From NCBI RefSeq assembly GCF_904849725.1, contig NC_058521.1, positions 435,630,676-435,694,675 of the forward strand: a stretch of DNA of 64,000 nt. Direction: 5' to 3'. The DNA comes from Hordeum vulgare subsp. vulgare. Its lineage: Eukaryota; Streptophyta; Magnoliopsida; Poales; Poaceae. The position numbers and the translations under genes are program-made. Each line of letters begins with the position of its first letter. Position 1 is the stretch's first letter. Under the pieces are notes generated by a model, which saw nothing but the letters and a program-made list of their open reading frames with translations, did not search any database and was not told the DNA's origin. Below are positions 19,452-30,619 of this stretch, one piece after another.

Positions 19452-20834
19452 ATGCTAGTTATTATTTTGTGGATTAATCTACTCGGAAAATTGCCTATTT
19501 ACTCAACAATCCAAAAACCTAATGTCTGTAGGAATTTTTCGAGTAATGGTTTTGCTGCTGCACTGAAACCGGATAAGTTTACCGGTACCTTTTTCAAGCG
19601 TTGGCAAACGAGAACCACCTTATGGCTCACGGCTATGAACGTGTTCTGGGTAGCCGGTGTCACTCCTACGGAAACTATCACTCCTGAACAGGAGAAGATG
19701 TTTAAGGAGGCCACCGTCCTATTCCTTGGAGCAGTCATTAGCGTGATCGGAGATAAGCTGGTTGATGCATATTTACATATGCATGTTGCCAAGGACTTGT
19801 GGGAGGCGCTCGAATCTAAATTCGGGGCCACCGATGCTGGGAGTGAGATGTATGTTATGGACTCCATCATGGCTAACGGGACATGGGAAATCACTGATCG
19901 TCCCTATGGTTGCAAACCATTGGGATGCAAGTGGGTGTTCAAAAAGAAGCTTAGGCCCGACGGTACAATTGAAAAGTACAAGGCTAGGCTTGTGGCCAAG
20001 GGCTATGCCCAGAAAGAAGAGGAAGATTTCTTCGATACTTATTCACCTGTGGCTAGACTGACCACCATTAGAGTACTACTCTCATTGGCGGCCTCTCATG
20101 GTCTTCTCGTTCATCAAATGGACGTTAAGACGGCTTTCCTGAATGGAGAGCTAAATGAGGAAATTTATATGCAACAGCCAGATGGCTTTGTGATAGAAGG
20201 TCAGGAAGGAAAGGTGTGTAAGTTGCTGAAATCTTTATATGGTCTGAGACAAGCACCTAAGCAATGGCATGAGAAGTTTAATACAACTCTGACATCTGTT
20301 GGCTTCGTTGTTAATGAAGCTGACAAATGTGTATACTATCGCCATGGTGGGGGCGAAGGAGTTATATTGTGCTTGTATGTTGATGACATACTGATATTTG
20401 GAACCAACCTCAAAGTAATTGAGGAGGTTAAGTCCTTTCTGTCTCAAAACTTTGAGATGAAGGACCTTGGGGTGGCTGATGTTATCTTGAACATCAAGCT
20501 ATTGAGAGATGATGAGGGTGGGATTACACTTCTGCAATCCCACTATGTTGACAAGATTTTGATTCGCTTTGGATATTCAGACTGCAAGATTTGTCAAACA
20601 CCATATGATCCTAGTGTGCTTATTCGAAAGTTTAAAGGCACAGCTATAGATCAATTGAGATTCTCTCAAATTATCGGTTCACTTATGTACCTAGCTAGCG
20701 CAACAAGGCCTGACATCGCGTTTGCTGTGAGCAAACTTAGCCGGTTTGTTGCAAACCCGGGCGAAGTTCATTGGCGTGCTGTTGAAAGAATTATGCGCTA
20801 CTTGAAAGGTACTTCAAGATCAGTATGTCATTAG
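19452..20834 (+). CDS. Copia Gag/RT fusion ORF, short unit 6
   Basis: Identical in translation to short unit 1. Fusion point ATGGA at 19857; YVDD at 20376-20387. Confidence 0.7.
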   Translation: MLVIILWINLLGKLPIYSTIQKPNVCRNFSSNGFAAALKPDKFTGTFFKRWQTRTTLWLTAMNVFWVAGVTPTETITPEQEKMFKEATVLFLGAVISVIGDKLVDAYLHMHVAKDLWEALESKFGATDAGSEMYVMDSIMANGTWEITDRPYGCKPLGCKWVFKKKLRPDGTIEKYKARLVAKGYAQKEEEDFFDTYSPVARLTTIRVLLSLAASHGLLVHQMDVKTAFLNGELNEEIYMQQPDGFVIEGQEGKVCKLLKSLYGLRQAPKQWHEKFNTTLTSVGFVVNEADKCVYYRHGGGEGVILCLYVDDILIFGTNLKVIEEVKSFLSQNFEMKDLGVADVILNIKLLRDDEGGITLLQSHYVDKILIRFGYSDCKICQTPYDPSVLIRKFKGTAIDQLRFSQIIGSLMYLASATRPDIAFAVSKLSRFVANPGEVHWRAVERIMRYLKGTSRSVCH

Positions 20835-20847
20835 TCTAGTCAATGCC

Positions 20848-22230
20848 ATGCTAGTTATTATTTTGTGGATTAATCTACTCGGAAAATTGCCTATTTACTC
20901 AACAATCCAAAAACCTAATGTCTGTAGGAATTTTTCGAGTAATGGTTTTGCTGCTGCACTGAAACCGGATAAGTTTACCGGTACCTTTTTCAAGCGTTGG
21001 CAAACGAGAACCACCTTATGGCTCACGGCTATGAACGTGTTCTGGGTAGCCGGTGTCACTCCTACGGAAACTATCACTCCTGAACAGGAGAAGATGTTTA
21101 AGGAGGCCACCGTCCTATTCCTTGGAGCAGTCATTAGCGTGATCGGAGATAAGCTGGTTGATGCATATTTACATATGCATGTTGCCAAGGACTTGTGGGA
21201 GGCGCTCGAATCTAAATTCGGGGCCACCGATGCTGGGAGTGAGATGTATGTTATGGACTCCATCATGGCTAACGGGACATGGGAAATCACTGATCGTCCC
21301 TATGGTTGCAAACCATTGGGATGCAAGTGGGTGTTCAAAAAGAAGCTTAGGCCCGACGGTACAATTGAAAAGTACAAGGCTAGGCTTGTGGCCAAGGGCT
21401 ATGCCCAGAAAGAAGAGGAAGATTTCTTCGATACTTATTCACCTGTGGCTAGACTGACCACCATTAGAGTACTACTCTCATTGGCGGCCTCTCATGGTCT
21501 TCTCGTTCATCAAATGGACGTTAAGACGGCTTTCCTGAATGGAGAGCTAAATGAGGAAATTTATATGCAACAGCCAGATGGCTTTGTGATAGAAGGTCAG
21601 GAAGGAAAGGTGTGTAAGTTGCTGAAATCTTTATATGGTCTGAGACAAGCACCTAAGCAATGGCATGAGAAGTTTAATACAACTCTGACATCTGTTGGCT
21701 TCGTTGTTAATGAAGCTGACAAATGTGTATACTATCGCCATGGTGGGGGCGAAGGAGTTATATTGTGCTTGTATGTTGATGACATACTGATATTTGGAAC
21801 CAACCTCAAAGTAATTGAGGAGGTTAAGTCCTTTCTGTCTCAAAACTTTGAGATGAAGGACCTTGGGGTGGCTGATGTTATCTTGAACATCAAGCTATTG
21901 AGAGATGATGAGGGTGGGATTACACTTCTGCAATCCCACTATGTTGACAAGATTTTGATTCGCTTTGGATATTCAGACTGCAAGATTTGTCAAACACCAT
22001 ATGATCCTAGTGTGCTTATTCGAAAGTTTAAAGGCACAGCTATAGATCAATTGAGATTCTCTCAAATTATCGGTTCACTTATGTACCTAGCTAGCGCAAC
22101 AAGGCCTGACATCGCGTTTGCTGTGAGCAAACTTAGCCGGTTTGTTGCAAACCCGGGCGAAGTTCATTGGCGTGCTGTTGAAAGAATTATGCGCTACTTG
22201 AAAGGTACTTCAAGATCAGTATGTCATTAG
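20848..22230 (+). CDS. Copia Gag/RT fusion ORF, short unit 7
   Basis: Identical in translation to short unit 1. Fusion point ATGGA at 21253; YVDD at 21772-21783. Confidence 0.7.
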   Translation: MLVIILWINLLGKLPIYSTIQKPNVCRNFSSNGFAAALKPDKFTGTFFKRWQTRTTLWLTAMNVFWVAGVTPTETITPEQEKMFKEATVLFLGAVISVIGDKLVDAYLHMHVAKDLWEALESKFGATDAGSEMYVMDSIMANGTWEITDRPYGCKPLGCKWVFKKKLRPDGTIEKYKARLVAKGYAQKEEEDFFDTYSPVARLTTIRVLLSLAASHGLLVHQMDVKTAFLNGELNEEIYMQQPDGFVIEGQEGKVCKLLKSLYGLRQAPKQWHEKFNTTLTSVGFVVNEADKCVYYRHGGGEGVILCLYVDDILIFGTNLKVIEEVKSFLSQNFEMKDLGVADVILNIKLLRDDEGGITLLQSHYVDKILIRFGYSDCKICQTPYDPSVLIRKFKGTAIDQLRFSQIIGSLMYLASATRPDIAFAVSKLSRFVANPGEVHWRAVERIMRYLKGTSRSVCH

Positions 22231-22243
22231 TCTAGTCAATGCC

Positions 22244-23626
22244 ATGCTAGTTATTATTTTGTGGATTAATCTACTCGGAAAATTGCCTATTTACTCAACA
22301 ATCCAAAAACCTAATGTCTGTAGGAATTTTTCGAGTAATGGTTTTGCTGCTGCACTGAAACCGGATAAGTTTACCGGTACCTTTTTCAAGCGTTGGCAAA
22401 CGAGAACCACCTTATGGCTCACGGCTATGAACGTGTTCTGGGTAGCCGGTGTCACTCCTACGGAAACTATCACTCCTGAACAGGAGAAGATGTTTAAGGA
22501 GGCCACCGTCCTATTCCTTGGAGCAGTCATTAGCGTGATCGGAGATAAGCTGGTTGATGCATATTTACATATGCATGTTGCCAAGGACTTGTGGGAGGCG
22601 CTCGAATCTAAATTCGGGGCCACCGATGCTGGGAGTGAGATGTATGTTATGGACTCCATCATGGCTAACGGGACATGGGAAATCACTGATCGTCCCTATG
22701 GTTGCAAACCATTGGGATGCAAGTGGGTGTTCAAAAAGAAGCTTAGGCCCGACGGTACAATTGAAAAGTACAAGGCTAGGCTTGTGGCCAAGGGCTATGC
22801 CCAGAAAGAAGAGGAAGATTTCTTCGATACTTATTCACCTGTGGCTAGACTGACCACCATTAGAGTACTACTCTCATTGGCGGCCTCTCATGGTCTTCTC
22901 GTTCATCAAATGGACGTTAAGACGGCTTTCCTGAATGGAGAGCTAAATGAGGAAATTTATATGCAACAGCCAGATGGCTTTGTGATAGAAGGTCAGGAAG
23001 GAAAGGTGTGTAAGTTGCTGAAATCTTTATATGGTCTGAGACAAGCACCTAAGCAATGGCATGAGAAGTTTAATACAACTCTGACATCTGTTGGCTTCGT
23101 TGTTAATGAAGCTGACAAATGTGTATACTATCGCCATGGTGGGGGCGAAGGAGTTATATTGTGCTTGTATGTTGATGACATACTGATATTTGGAACCAAC
23201 CTCAAAGTAATTGAGGAGGTTAAGTCCTTTCTGTCTCAAAACTTTGAGATGAAGGACCTTGGGGTGGCTGATGTTATCTTGAACATCAAGCTATTGAGAG
23301 ATGATGAGGGTGGGATTACACTTCTGCAATCCCACTATGTTGACAAGATTTTGATTCGCTTTGGATATTCAGACTGCAAGATTTGTCAAACACCATATGA
23401 TCCTAGTGTGCTTATTCGAAAGTTTAAAGGCACAGCTATAGATCAATTGAGATTCTCTCAAATTATCGGTTCACTTATGTACCTAGCTAGCGCAACAAGG
23501 CCTGACATCGCGTTTGCTGTGAGCAAACTTAGCCGGTTTGTTGCAAACCCGGGCGAAGTTCATTGGCGTGCTGTTGAAAGAATTATGCGCTACTTGAAAG
23601 GTACTTCAAGATCAGTATGTCATTAG
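22244..23626 (+). CDS. Copia Gag/RT fusion ORF, short unit 8
   Basis: Identical in translation to short unit 1. Fusion point ATGGA at 22649; YVDD at 23168-23179. Confidence 0.7.
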   Translation: MLVIILWINLLGKLPIYSTIQKPNVCRNFSSNGFAAALKPDKFTGTFFKRWQTRTTLWLTAMNVFWVAGVTPTETITPEQEKMFKEATVLFLGAVISVIGDKLVDAYLHMHVAKDLWEALESKFGATDAGSEMYVMDSIMANGTWEITDRPYGCKPLGCKWVFKKKLRPDGTIEKYKARLVAKGYAQKEEEDFFDTYSPVARLTTIRVLLSLAASHGLLVHQMDVKTAFLNGELNEEIYMQQPDGFVIEGQEGKVCKLLKSLYGLRQAPKQWHEKFNTTLTSVGFVVNEADKCVYYRHGGGEGVILCLYVDDILIFGTNLKVIEEVKSFLSQNFEMKDLGVADVILNIKLLRDDEGGITLLQSHYVDKILIRFGYSDCKICQTPYDPSVLIRKFKGTAIDQLRFSQIIGSLMYLASATRPDIAFAVSKLSRFVANPGEVHWRAVERIMRYLKGTSRSVCH

Positions 23627-23639
23627 TCTAGTCAATGCC

Positions 23640-25022
23640 ATGCTAGTTATTATTTTGTGGATTAATCTACTCGGAAAATTGCCTATTTACTCAACAATCC
23701 AAAAACCTAATGTCTGTAGGAATTTTTCGAGTAATGGTTTTGCTGCTGCACTGAAACCGGATAAGTTTACCGGTACCTTTTTCAAGCGTTGGCAAACGAG
23801 AACCACCTTATGGCTCACGGCTATGAACGTGTTCTGGGTAGCCGGTGTCACTCCTACGGAAACTATCACTCCTGAACAGGAGAAGATGTTTAAGGAGGCC
23901 ACCGTCCTATTCCTTGGAGCAGTCATTAGCGTGATCGGAGATAAGCTGGTTGATGCATATTTACATATGCATGTTGCCAAGGACTTGTGGGAGGCGCTCG
24001 AATCTAAATTCGGGGCCACCGATGCTGGGAGTGAGATGTATGTTATGGACTCCATCATGGCTAACGGGACATGGGAAATCACTGATCGTCCCTATGGTTG
24101 CAAACCATTGGGATGCAAGTGGGTGTTCAAAAAGAAGCTTAGGCCCGACGGTACAATTGAAAAGTACAAGGCTAGGCTTGTGGCCAAGGGCTATGCCCAG
24201 AAAGAAGAGGAAGATTTCTTCGATACTTATTCACCTGTGGCTAGACTGACCACCATTAGAGTACTACTCTCATTGGCGGCCTCTCATGGTCTTCTCGTTC
24301 ATCAAATGGACGTTAAGACGGCTTTCCTGAATGGAGAGCTAAATGAGGAAATTTATATGCAACAGCCAGATGGCTTTGTGATAGAAGGTCAGGAAGGAAA
24401 GGTGTGTAAGTTGCTGAAATCTTTATATGGTCTGAGACAAGCACCTAAGCAATGGCATGAGAAGTTTAATACAACTCTGACATCTGTTGGCTTCGTTGTT
24501 AATGAAGCTGACAAATGTGTATACTATCGCCATGGTGGGGGCGAAGGAGTTATATTGTGCTTGTATGTTGATGACATACTGATATTTGGAACCAACCTCA
24601 AAGTAATTGAGGAGGTTAAGTCCTTTCTGTCTCAAAACTTTGAGATGAAGGACCTTGGGGTGGCTGATGTTATCTTGAACATCAAGCTATTGAGAGATGA
24701 TGAGGGTGGGATTACACTTCTGCAATCCCACTATGTTGACAAGATTTTGATTCGCTTTGGATATTCAGACTGCAAGATTTGTCAAACACCATATGATCCT
24801 AGTGTGCTTATTCGAAAGTTTAAAGGCACAGCTATAGATCAATTGAGATTCTCTCAAATTATCGGTTCACTTATGTACCTAGCTAGCGCAACAAGGCCTG
24901 ACATCGCGTTTGCTGTGAGCAAACTTAGCCGGTTTGTTGCAAACCCGGGCGAAGTTCATTGGCGTGCTGTTGAAAGAATTATGCGCTACTTGAAAGGTAC
25001 TTCAAGATCAGTATGTCATTAG
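23640..25022 (+). CDS. Copia Gag/RT fusion ORF, short unit 9
   Basis: Identical in translation to short unit 1. Fusion point ATGGA at 24045; YVDD at 24564-24575. Confidence 0.7.
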   Translation: MLVIILWINLLGKLPIYSTIQKPNVCRNFSSNGFAAALKPDKFTGTFFKRWQTRTTLWLTAMNVFWVAGVTPTETITPEQEKMFKEATVLFLGAVISVIGDKLVDAYLHMHVAKDLWEALESKFGATDAGSEMYVMDSIMANGTWEITDRPYGCKPLGCKWVFKKKLRPDGTIEKYKARLVAKGYAQKEEEDFFDTYSPVARLTTIRVLLSLAASHGLLVHQMDVKTAFLNGELNEEIYMQQPDGFVIEGQEGKVCKLLKSLYGLRQAPKQWHEKFNTTLTSVGFVVNEADKCVYYRHGGGEGVILCLYVDDILIFGTNLKVIEEVKSFLSQNFEMKDLGVADVILNIKLLRDDEGGITLLQSHYVDKILIRFGYSDCKICQTPYDPSVLIRKFKGTAIDQLRFSQIIGSLMYLASATRPDIAFAVSKLSRFVANPGEVHWRAVERIMRYLKGTSRSVCH

Positions 25023-25035
25023 TCTAGTCAATGCC

Positions 25036-26418
25036 ATGCTAGTTATTATTTTGTGGATTAATCTACTCGGAAAATTGCCTATTTACTCAACAATCCAAAA
25101 ACCTAATGTCTGTAGGAATTTTTCGAGTAATGGTTTTGCTGCTGCACTGAAACCGGATAAGTTTACCGGTACCTTTTTCAAGCGTTGGCAAACGAGAACC
25201 ACCTTATGGCTCACGGCTATGAACGTGTTCTGGGTAGCCGGTGTCACTCCTACGGAAACTATCACTCCTGAACAGGAGAAGATGTTTAAGGAGGCCACCG
25301 TCCTATTCCTTGGAGCAGTCATTAGCGTGATCGGAGATAAGCTGGTTGATGCATATTTACATATGCATGTTGCCAAGGACTTGTGGGAGGCGCTCGAATC
25401 TAAATTCGGGGCCACCGATGCTGGGAGTGAGATGTATGTTATGGACTCCATCATGGCTAACGGGACATGGGAAATCACTGATCGTCCCTATGGTTGCAAA
25501 CCATTGGGATGCAAGTGGGTGTTCAAAAAGAAGCTTAGGCCCGACGGTACAATTGAAAAGTACAAGGCTAGGCTTGTGGCCAAGGGCTATGCCCAGAAAG
25601 AAGAGGAAGATTTCTTCGATACTTATTCACCTGTGGCTAGACTGACCACCATTAGAGTACTACTCTCATTGGCGGCCTCTCATGGTCTTCTCGTTCATCA
25701 AATGGACGTTAAGACGGCTTTCCTGAATGGAGAGCTAAATGAGGAAATTTATATGCAACAGCCAGATGGCTTTGTGATAGAAGGTCAGGAAGGAAAGGTG
25801 TGTAAGTTGCTGAAATCTTTATATGGTCTGAGACAAGCACCTAAGCAATGGCATGAGAAGTTTAATACAACTCTGACATCTGTTGGCTTCGTTGTTAATG
25901 AAGCTGACAAATGTGTATACTATCGCCATGGTGGGGGCGAAGGAGTTATATTGTGCTTGTATGTTGATGACATACTGATATTTGGAACCAACCTCAAAGT
26001 AATTGAGGAGGTTAAGTCCTTTCTGTCTCAAAACTTTGAGATGAAGGACCTTGGGGTGGCTGATGTTATCTTGAACATCAAGCTATTGAGAGATGATGAG
26101 GGTGGGATTACACTTCTGCAATCCCACTATGTTGACAAGATTTTGATTCGCTTTGGATATTCAGACTGCAAGATTTGTCAAACACCATATGATCCTAGTG
26201 TGCTTATTCGAAAGTTTAAAGGCACAGCTATAGATCAATTGAGATTCTCTCAAATTATCGGTTCACTTATGTACCTAGCTAGCGCAACAAGGCCTGACAT
26301 CGCGTTTGCTGTGAGCAAACTTAGCCGGTTTGTTGCAAACCCGGGCGAAGTTCATTGGCGTGCTGTTGAAAGAATTATGCGCTACTTGAAAGGTACTTCA
26401 AGATCAGTATGTCATTAG
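25036..26418 (+). CDS. Copia Gag/RT fusion ORF, short unit 10
   Basis: Identical in translation to short unit 1. Fusion point ATGGA at 25441; YVDD at 25960-25971. Confidence 0.7.
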   Translation: MLVIILWINLLGKLPIYSTIQKPNVCRNFSSNGFAAALKPDKFTGTFFKRWQTRTTLWLTAMNVFWVAGVTPTETITPEQEKMFKEATVLFLGAVISVIGDKLVDAYLHMHVAKDLWEALESKFGATDAGSEMYVMDSIMANGTWEITDRPYGCKPLGCKWVFKKKLRPDGTIEKYKARLVAKGYAQKEEEDFFDTYSPVARLTTIRVLLSLAASHGLLVHQMDVKTAFLNGELNEEIYMQQPDGFVIEGQEGKVCKLLKSLYGLRQAPKQWHEKFNTTLTSVGFVVNEADKCVYYRHGGGEGVILCLYVDDILIFGTNLKVIEEVKSFLSQNFEMKDLGVADVILNIKLLRDDEGGITLLQSHYVDKILIRFGYSDCKICQTPYDPSVLIRKFKGTAIDQLRFSQIIGSLMYLASATRPDIAFAVSKLSRFVANPGEVHWRAVERIMRYLKGTSRSVCH

Positions 26419-26431
26419 TCTAGTCAATGCC

Positions 26432-27814
26432 ATGCTAGTTATTATTTTGTGGATTAATCTACTCGGAAAATTGCCTATTTACTCAACAATCCAAAAACCT
26501 AATGTCTGTAGGAATTTTTCGAGTAATGGTTTTGCTGCTGCACTGAAACCGGATAAGTTTACCGGTACCTTTTTCAAGCGTTGGCAAACGAGAACCACCT
26601 TATGGCTCACGGCTATGAACGTGTTCTGGGTAGCCGGTGTCACTCCTACGGAAACTATCACTCCTGAACAGGAGAAGATGTTTAAGGAGGCCACCGTCCT
26701 ATTCCTTGGAGCAGTCATTAGCGTGATCGGAGATAAGCTGGTTGATGCATATTTACATATGCATGTTGCCAAGGACTTGTGGGAGGCGCTCGAATCTAAA
26801 TTCGGGGCCACCGATGCTGGGAGTGAGATGTATGTTATGGACTCCATCATGGCTAACGGGACATGGGAAATCACTGATCGTCCCTATGGTTGCAAACCAT
26901 TGGGATGCAAGTGGGTGTTCAAAAAGAAGCTTAGGCCCGACGGTACAATTGAAAAGTACAAGGCTAGGCTTGTGGCCAAGGGCTATGCCCAGAAAGAAGA
27001 GGAAGATTTCTTCGATACTTATTCACCTGTGGCTAGACTGACCACCATTAGAGTACTACTCTCATTGGCGGCCTCTCATGGTCTTCTCGTTCATCAAATG
27101 GACGTTAAGACGGCTTTCCTGAATGGAGAGCTAAATGAGGAAATTTATATGCAACAGCCAGATGGCTTTGTGATAGAAGGTCAGGAAGGAAAGGTGTGTA
27201 AGTTGCTGAAATCTTTATATGGTCTGAGACAAGCACCTAAGCAATGGCATGAGAAGTTTAATACAACTCTGACATCTGTTGGCTTCGTTGTTAATGAAGC
27301 TGACAAATGTGTATACTATCGCCATGGTGGGGGCGAAGGAGTTATATTGTGCTTGTATGTTGATGACATACTGATATTTGGAACCAACCTCAAAGTAATT
27401 GAGGAGGTTAAGTCCTTTCTGTCTCAAAACTTTGAGATGAAGGACCTTGGGGTGGCTGATGTTATCTTGAACATCAAGCTATTGAGAGATGATGAGGGTG
27501 GGATTACACTTCTGCAATCCCACTATGTTGACAAGATTTTGATTCGCTTTGGATATTCAGACTGCAAGATTTGTCAAACACCATATGATCCTAGTGTGCT
27601 TATTCGAAAGTTTAAAGGCACAGCTATAGATCAATTGAGATTCTCTCAAATTATCGGTTCACTTATGTACCTAGCTAGCGCAACAAGGCCTGACATCGCG
27701 TTTGCTGTGAGCAAACTTAGCCGGTTTGTTGCAAACCCGGGCGAAGTTCATTGGCGTGCTGTTGAAAGAATTATGCGCTACTTGAAAGGTACTTCAAGAT
27801 CAGTATGTCATTAG
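26432..27814 (+). CDS. Copia Gag/RT fusion ORF, short unit 11
   Basis: Identical in translation to short unit 1. Fusion point ATGGA at 26837; YVDD at 27356-27367. Confidence 0.7.
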   Translation: MLVIILWINLLGKLPIYSTIQKPNVCRNFSSNGFAAALKPDKFTGTFFKRWQTRTTLWLTAMNVFWVAGVTPTETITPEQEKMFKEATVLFLGAVISVIGDKLVDAYLHMHVAKDLWEALESKFGATDAGSEMYVMDSIMANGTWEITDRPYGCKPLGCKWVFKKKLRPDGTIEKYKARLVAKGYAQKEEEDFFDTYSPVARLTTIRVLLSLAASHGLLVHQMDVKTAFLNGELNEEIYMQQPDGFVIEGQEGKVCKLLKSLYGLRQAPKQWHEKFNTTLTSVGFVVNEADKCVYYRHGGGEGVILCLYVDDILIFGTNLKVIEEVKSFLSQNFEMKDLGVADVILNIKLLRDDEGGITLLQSHYVDKILIRFGYSDCKICQTPYDPSVLIRKFKGTAIDQLRFSQIIGSLMYLASATRPDIAFAVSKLSRFVANPGEVHWRAVERIMRYLKGTSRSVCH

Positions 27815-27827
27815 TCTAGTCAATGCC

Positions 27828-29210
27828 ATGCTAGTTATTATTTTGTGGATTAATCTACTCGGAAAATTGCCTATTTACTCAACAATCCAAAAACCTAATG
27901 TCTGTAGGAATTTTTCGAGTAATGGTTTTGCTGCTGCACTGAAACCGGATAAGTTTACCGGTACCTTTTTCAAGCGTTGGCAAACGAGAACCACCTTATG
28001 GCTCACGGCTATGAACGTGTTCTGGGTAGCCGGTGTCACTCCTACGGAAACTATCACTCCTGAACAGGAGAAGATGTTTAAGGAGGCCACCGTCCTATTC
28101 CTTGGAGCAGTCATTAGCGTGATCGGAGATAAGCTGGTTGATGCATATTTACATATGCATGTTGCCAAGGACTTGTGGGAGGCGCTCGAATCTAAATTCG
28201 GGGCCACCGATGCTGGGAGTGAGATGTATGTTATGGACTCCATCATGGCTAACGGGACATGGGAAATCACTGATCGTCCCTATGGTTGCAAACCATTGGG
28301 ATGCAAGTGGGTGTTCAAAAAGAAGCTTAGGCCCGACGGTACAATTGAAAAGTACAAGGCTAGGCTTGTGGCCAAGGGCTATGCCCAGAAAGAAGAGGAA
28401 GATTTCTTCGATACTTATTCACCTGTGGCTAGACTGACCACCATTAGAGTACTACTCTCATTGGCGGCCTCTCATGGTCTTCTCGTTCATCAAATGGACG
28501 TTAAGACGGCTTTCCTGAATGGAGAGCTAAATGAGGAAATTTATATGCAACAGCCAGATGGCTTTGTGATAGAAGGTCAGGAAGGAAAGGTGTGTAAGTT
28601 GCTGAAATCTTTATATGGTCTGAGACAAGCACCTAAGCAATGGCATGAGAAGTTTAATACAACTCTGACATCTGTTGGCTTCGTTGTTAATGAAGCTGAC
28701 AAATGTGTATACTATCGCCATGGTGGGGGCGAAGGAGTTATATTGTGCTTGTATGTTGATGACATACTGATATTTGGAACCAACCTCAAAGTAATTGAGG
28801 AGGTTAAGTCCTTTCTGTCTCAAAACTTTGAGATGAAGGACCTTGGGGTGGCTGATGTTATCTTGAACATCAAGCTATTGAGAGATGATGAGGGTGGGAT
28901 TACACTTCTGCAATCCCACTATGTTGACAAGATTTTGATTCGCTTTGGATATTCAGACTGCAAGATTTGTCAAACACCATATGATCCTAGTGTGCTTATT
29001 CGAAAGTTTAAAGGCACAGCTATAGATCAATTGAGATTCTCTCAAATTATCGGTTCACTTATGTACCTAGCTAGCGCAACAAGGCCTGACATCGCGTTTG
29101 CTGTGAGCAAACTTAGCCGGTTTGTTGCAAACCCGGGCGAAGTTCATTGGCGTGCTGTTGAAAGAATTATGCGCTACTTGAAAGGTACTTCAAGATCAGT
29201 ATGTCATTAG
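27828..29210 (+). CDS. Copia Gag/RT fusion ORF, short unit 12
   Basis: Identical in translation to short unit 1. Fusion point ATGGA at 28233; YVDD at 28752-28763. Confidence 0.7.
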   Translation: MLVIILWINLLGKLPIYSTIQKPNVCRNFSSNGFAAALKPDKFTGTFFKRWQTRTTLWLTAMNVFWVAGVTPTETITPEQEKMFKEATVLFLGAVISVIGDKLVDAYLHMHVAKDLWEALESKFGATDAGSEMYVMDSIMANGTWEITDRPYGCKPLGCKWVFKKKLRPDGTIEKYKARLVAKGYAQKEEEDFFDTYSPVARLTTIRVLLSLAASHGLLVHQMDVKTAFLNGELNEEIYMQQPDGFVIEGQEGKVCKLLKSLYGLRQAPKQWHEKFNTTLTSVGFVVNEADKCVYYRHGGGEGVILCLYVDDILIFGTNLKVIEEVKSFLSQNFEMKDLGVADVILNIKLLRDDEGGITLLQSHYVDKILIRFGYSDCKICQTPYDPSVLIRKFKGTAIDQLRFSQIIGSLMYLASATRPDIAFAVSKLSRFVANPGEVHWRAVERIMRYLKGTSRSVCH

Positions 29211-29223
29211 TCTAGTCAATGCC

Positions 29224-30606
29224 ATGCTAGTTATTATTTTGTGGATTAATCTACTCGGAAAATTGCCTATTTACTCAACAATCCAAAAACCTAATGTCTG
29301 TAGGAATTTTTCGAGTAATGGTTTTGCTGCTGCACTGAAACCGGATAAGTTTACCGGTACCTTTTTCAAGCGTTGGCAAACGAGAACCACCTTATGGCTC
29401 ACGGCTATGAACGTGTTCTGGGTAGCCGGTGTCACTCCTACGGAAACTATCACTCCTGAACAGGAGAAGATGTTTAAGGAGGCCACCGTCCTATTCCTTG
29501 GAGCAGTCATTAGCGTGATCGGAGATAAGCTGGTTGATGCATATTTACATATGCATGTTGCCAAGGACTTGTGGGAGGCGCTCGAATCTAAATTCGGGGC
29601 CACCGATGCTGGGAGTGAGATGTATGTTATGGACTCCATCATGGCTAACGGGACATGGGAAATCACTGATCGTCCCTATGGTTGCAAACCATTGGGATGC
29701 AAGTGGGTGTTCAAAAAGAAGCTTAGGCCCGACGGTACAATTGAAAAGTACAAGGCTAGGCTTGTGGCCAAGGGCTATGCCCAGAAAGAAGAGGAAGATT
29801 TCTTCGATACTTATTCACCTGTGGCTAGACTGACCACCATTAGAGTACTACTCTCATTGGCGGCCTCTCATGGTCTTCTCGTTCATCAAATGGACGTTAA
29901 GACGGCTTTCCTGAATGGAGAGCTAAATGAGGAAATTTATATGCAACAGCCAGATGGCTTTGTGATAGAAGGTCAGGAAGGAAAGGTGTGTAAGTTGCTG
30001 AAATCTTTATATGGTCTGAGACAAGCACCTAAGCAATGGCATGAGAAGTTTAATACAACTCTGACATCTGTTGGCTTCGTTGTTAATGAAGCTGACAAAT
30101 GTGTATACTATCGCCATGGTGGGGGCGAAGGAGTTATATTGTGCTTGTATGTTGATGACATACTGATATTTGGAACCAACCTCAAAGTAATTGAGGAGGT
30201 TAAGTCCTTTCTGTCTCAAAACTTTGAGATGAAGGACCTTGGGGTGGCTGATGTTATCTTGAACATCAAGCTATTGAGAGATGATGAGGGTGGGATTACA
30301 CTTCTGCAATCCCACTATGTTGACAAGATTTTGATTCGCTTTGGATATTCAGACTGCAAGATTTGTCAAACACCATATGATCCTAGTGTGCTTATTCGAA
30401 AGTTTAAAGGCACAGCTATAGATCAATTGAGATTCTCTCAAATTATCGGTTCACTTATGTACCTAGCTAGCGCAACAAGGCCTGACATCGCGTTTGCTGT
30501 GAGCAAACTTAGCCGGTTTGTTGCAAACCCGGGCGAAGTTCATTGGCGTGCTGTTGAAAGAATTATGCGCTACTTGAAAGGTACTTCAAGATCAGTATGT
30601 CATTAG
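29224..30606 (+). CDS. Copia Gag/RT fusion ORF, short unit 13
   Basis: Identical in translation to short unit 1. Fusion point ATGGA at 29629; YVDD at 30148-30159. Confidence 0.7.
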   Translation: MLVIILWINLLGKLPIYSTIQKPNVCRNFSSNGFAAALKPDKFTGTFFKRWQTRTTLWLTAMNVFWVAGVTPTETITPEQEKMFKEATVLFLGAVISVIGDKLVDAYLHMHVAKDLWEALESKFGATDAGSEMYVMDSIMANGTWEITDRPYGCKPLGCKWVFKKKLRPDGTIEKYKARLVAKGYAQKEEEDFFDTYSPVARLTTIRVLLSLAASHGLLVHQMDVKTAFLNGELNEEIYMQQPDGFVIEGQEGKVCKLLKSLYGLRQAPKQWHEKFNTTLTSVGFVVNEADKCVYYRHGGGEGVILCLYVDDILIFGTNLKVIEEVKSFLSQNFEMKDLGVADVILNIKLLRDDEGGITLLQSHYVDKILIRFGYSDCKICQTPYDPSVLIRKFKGTAIDQLRFSQIIGSLMYLASATRPDIAFAVSKLSRFVANPGEVHWRAVERIMRYLKGTSRSVCH

Positions 30607-30619
30607 TCTAGTCAATGCC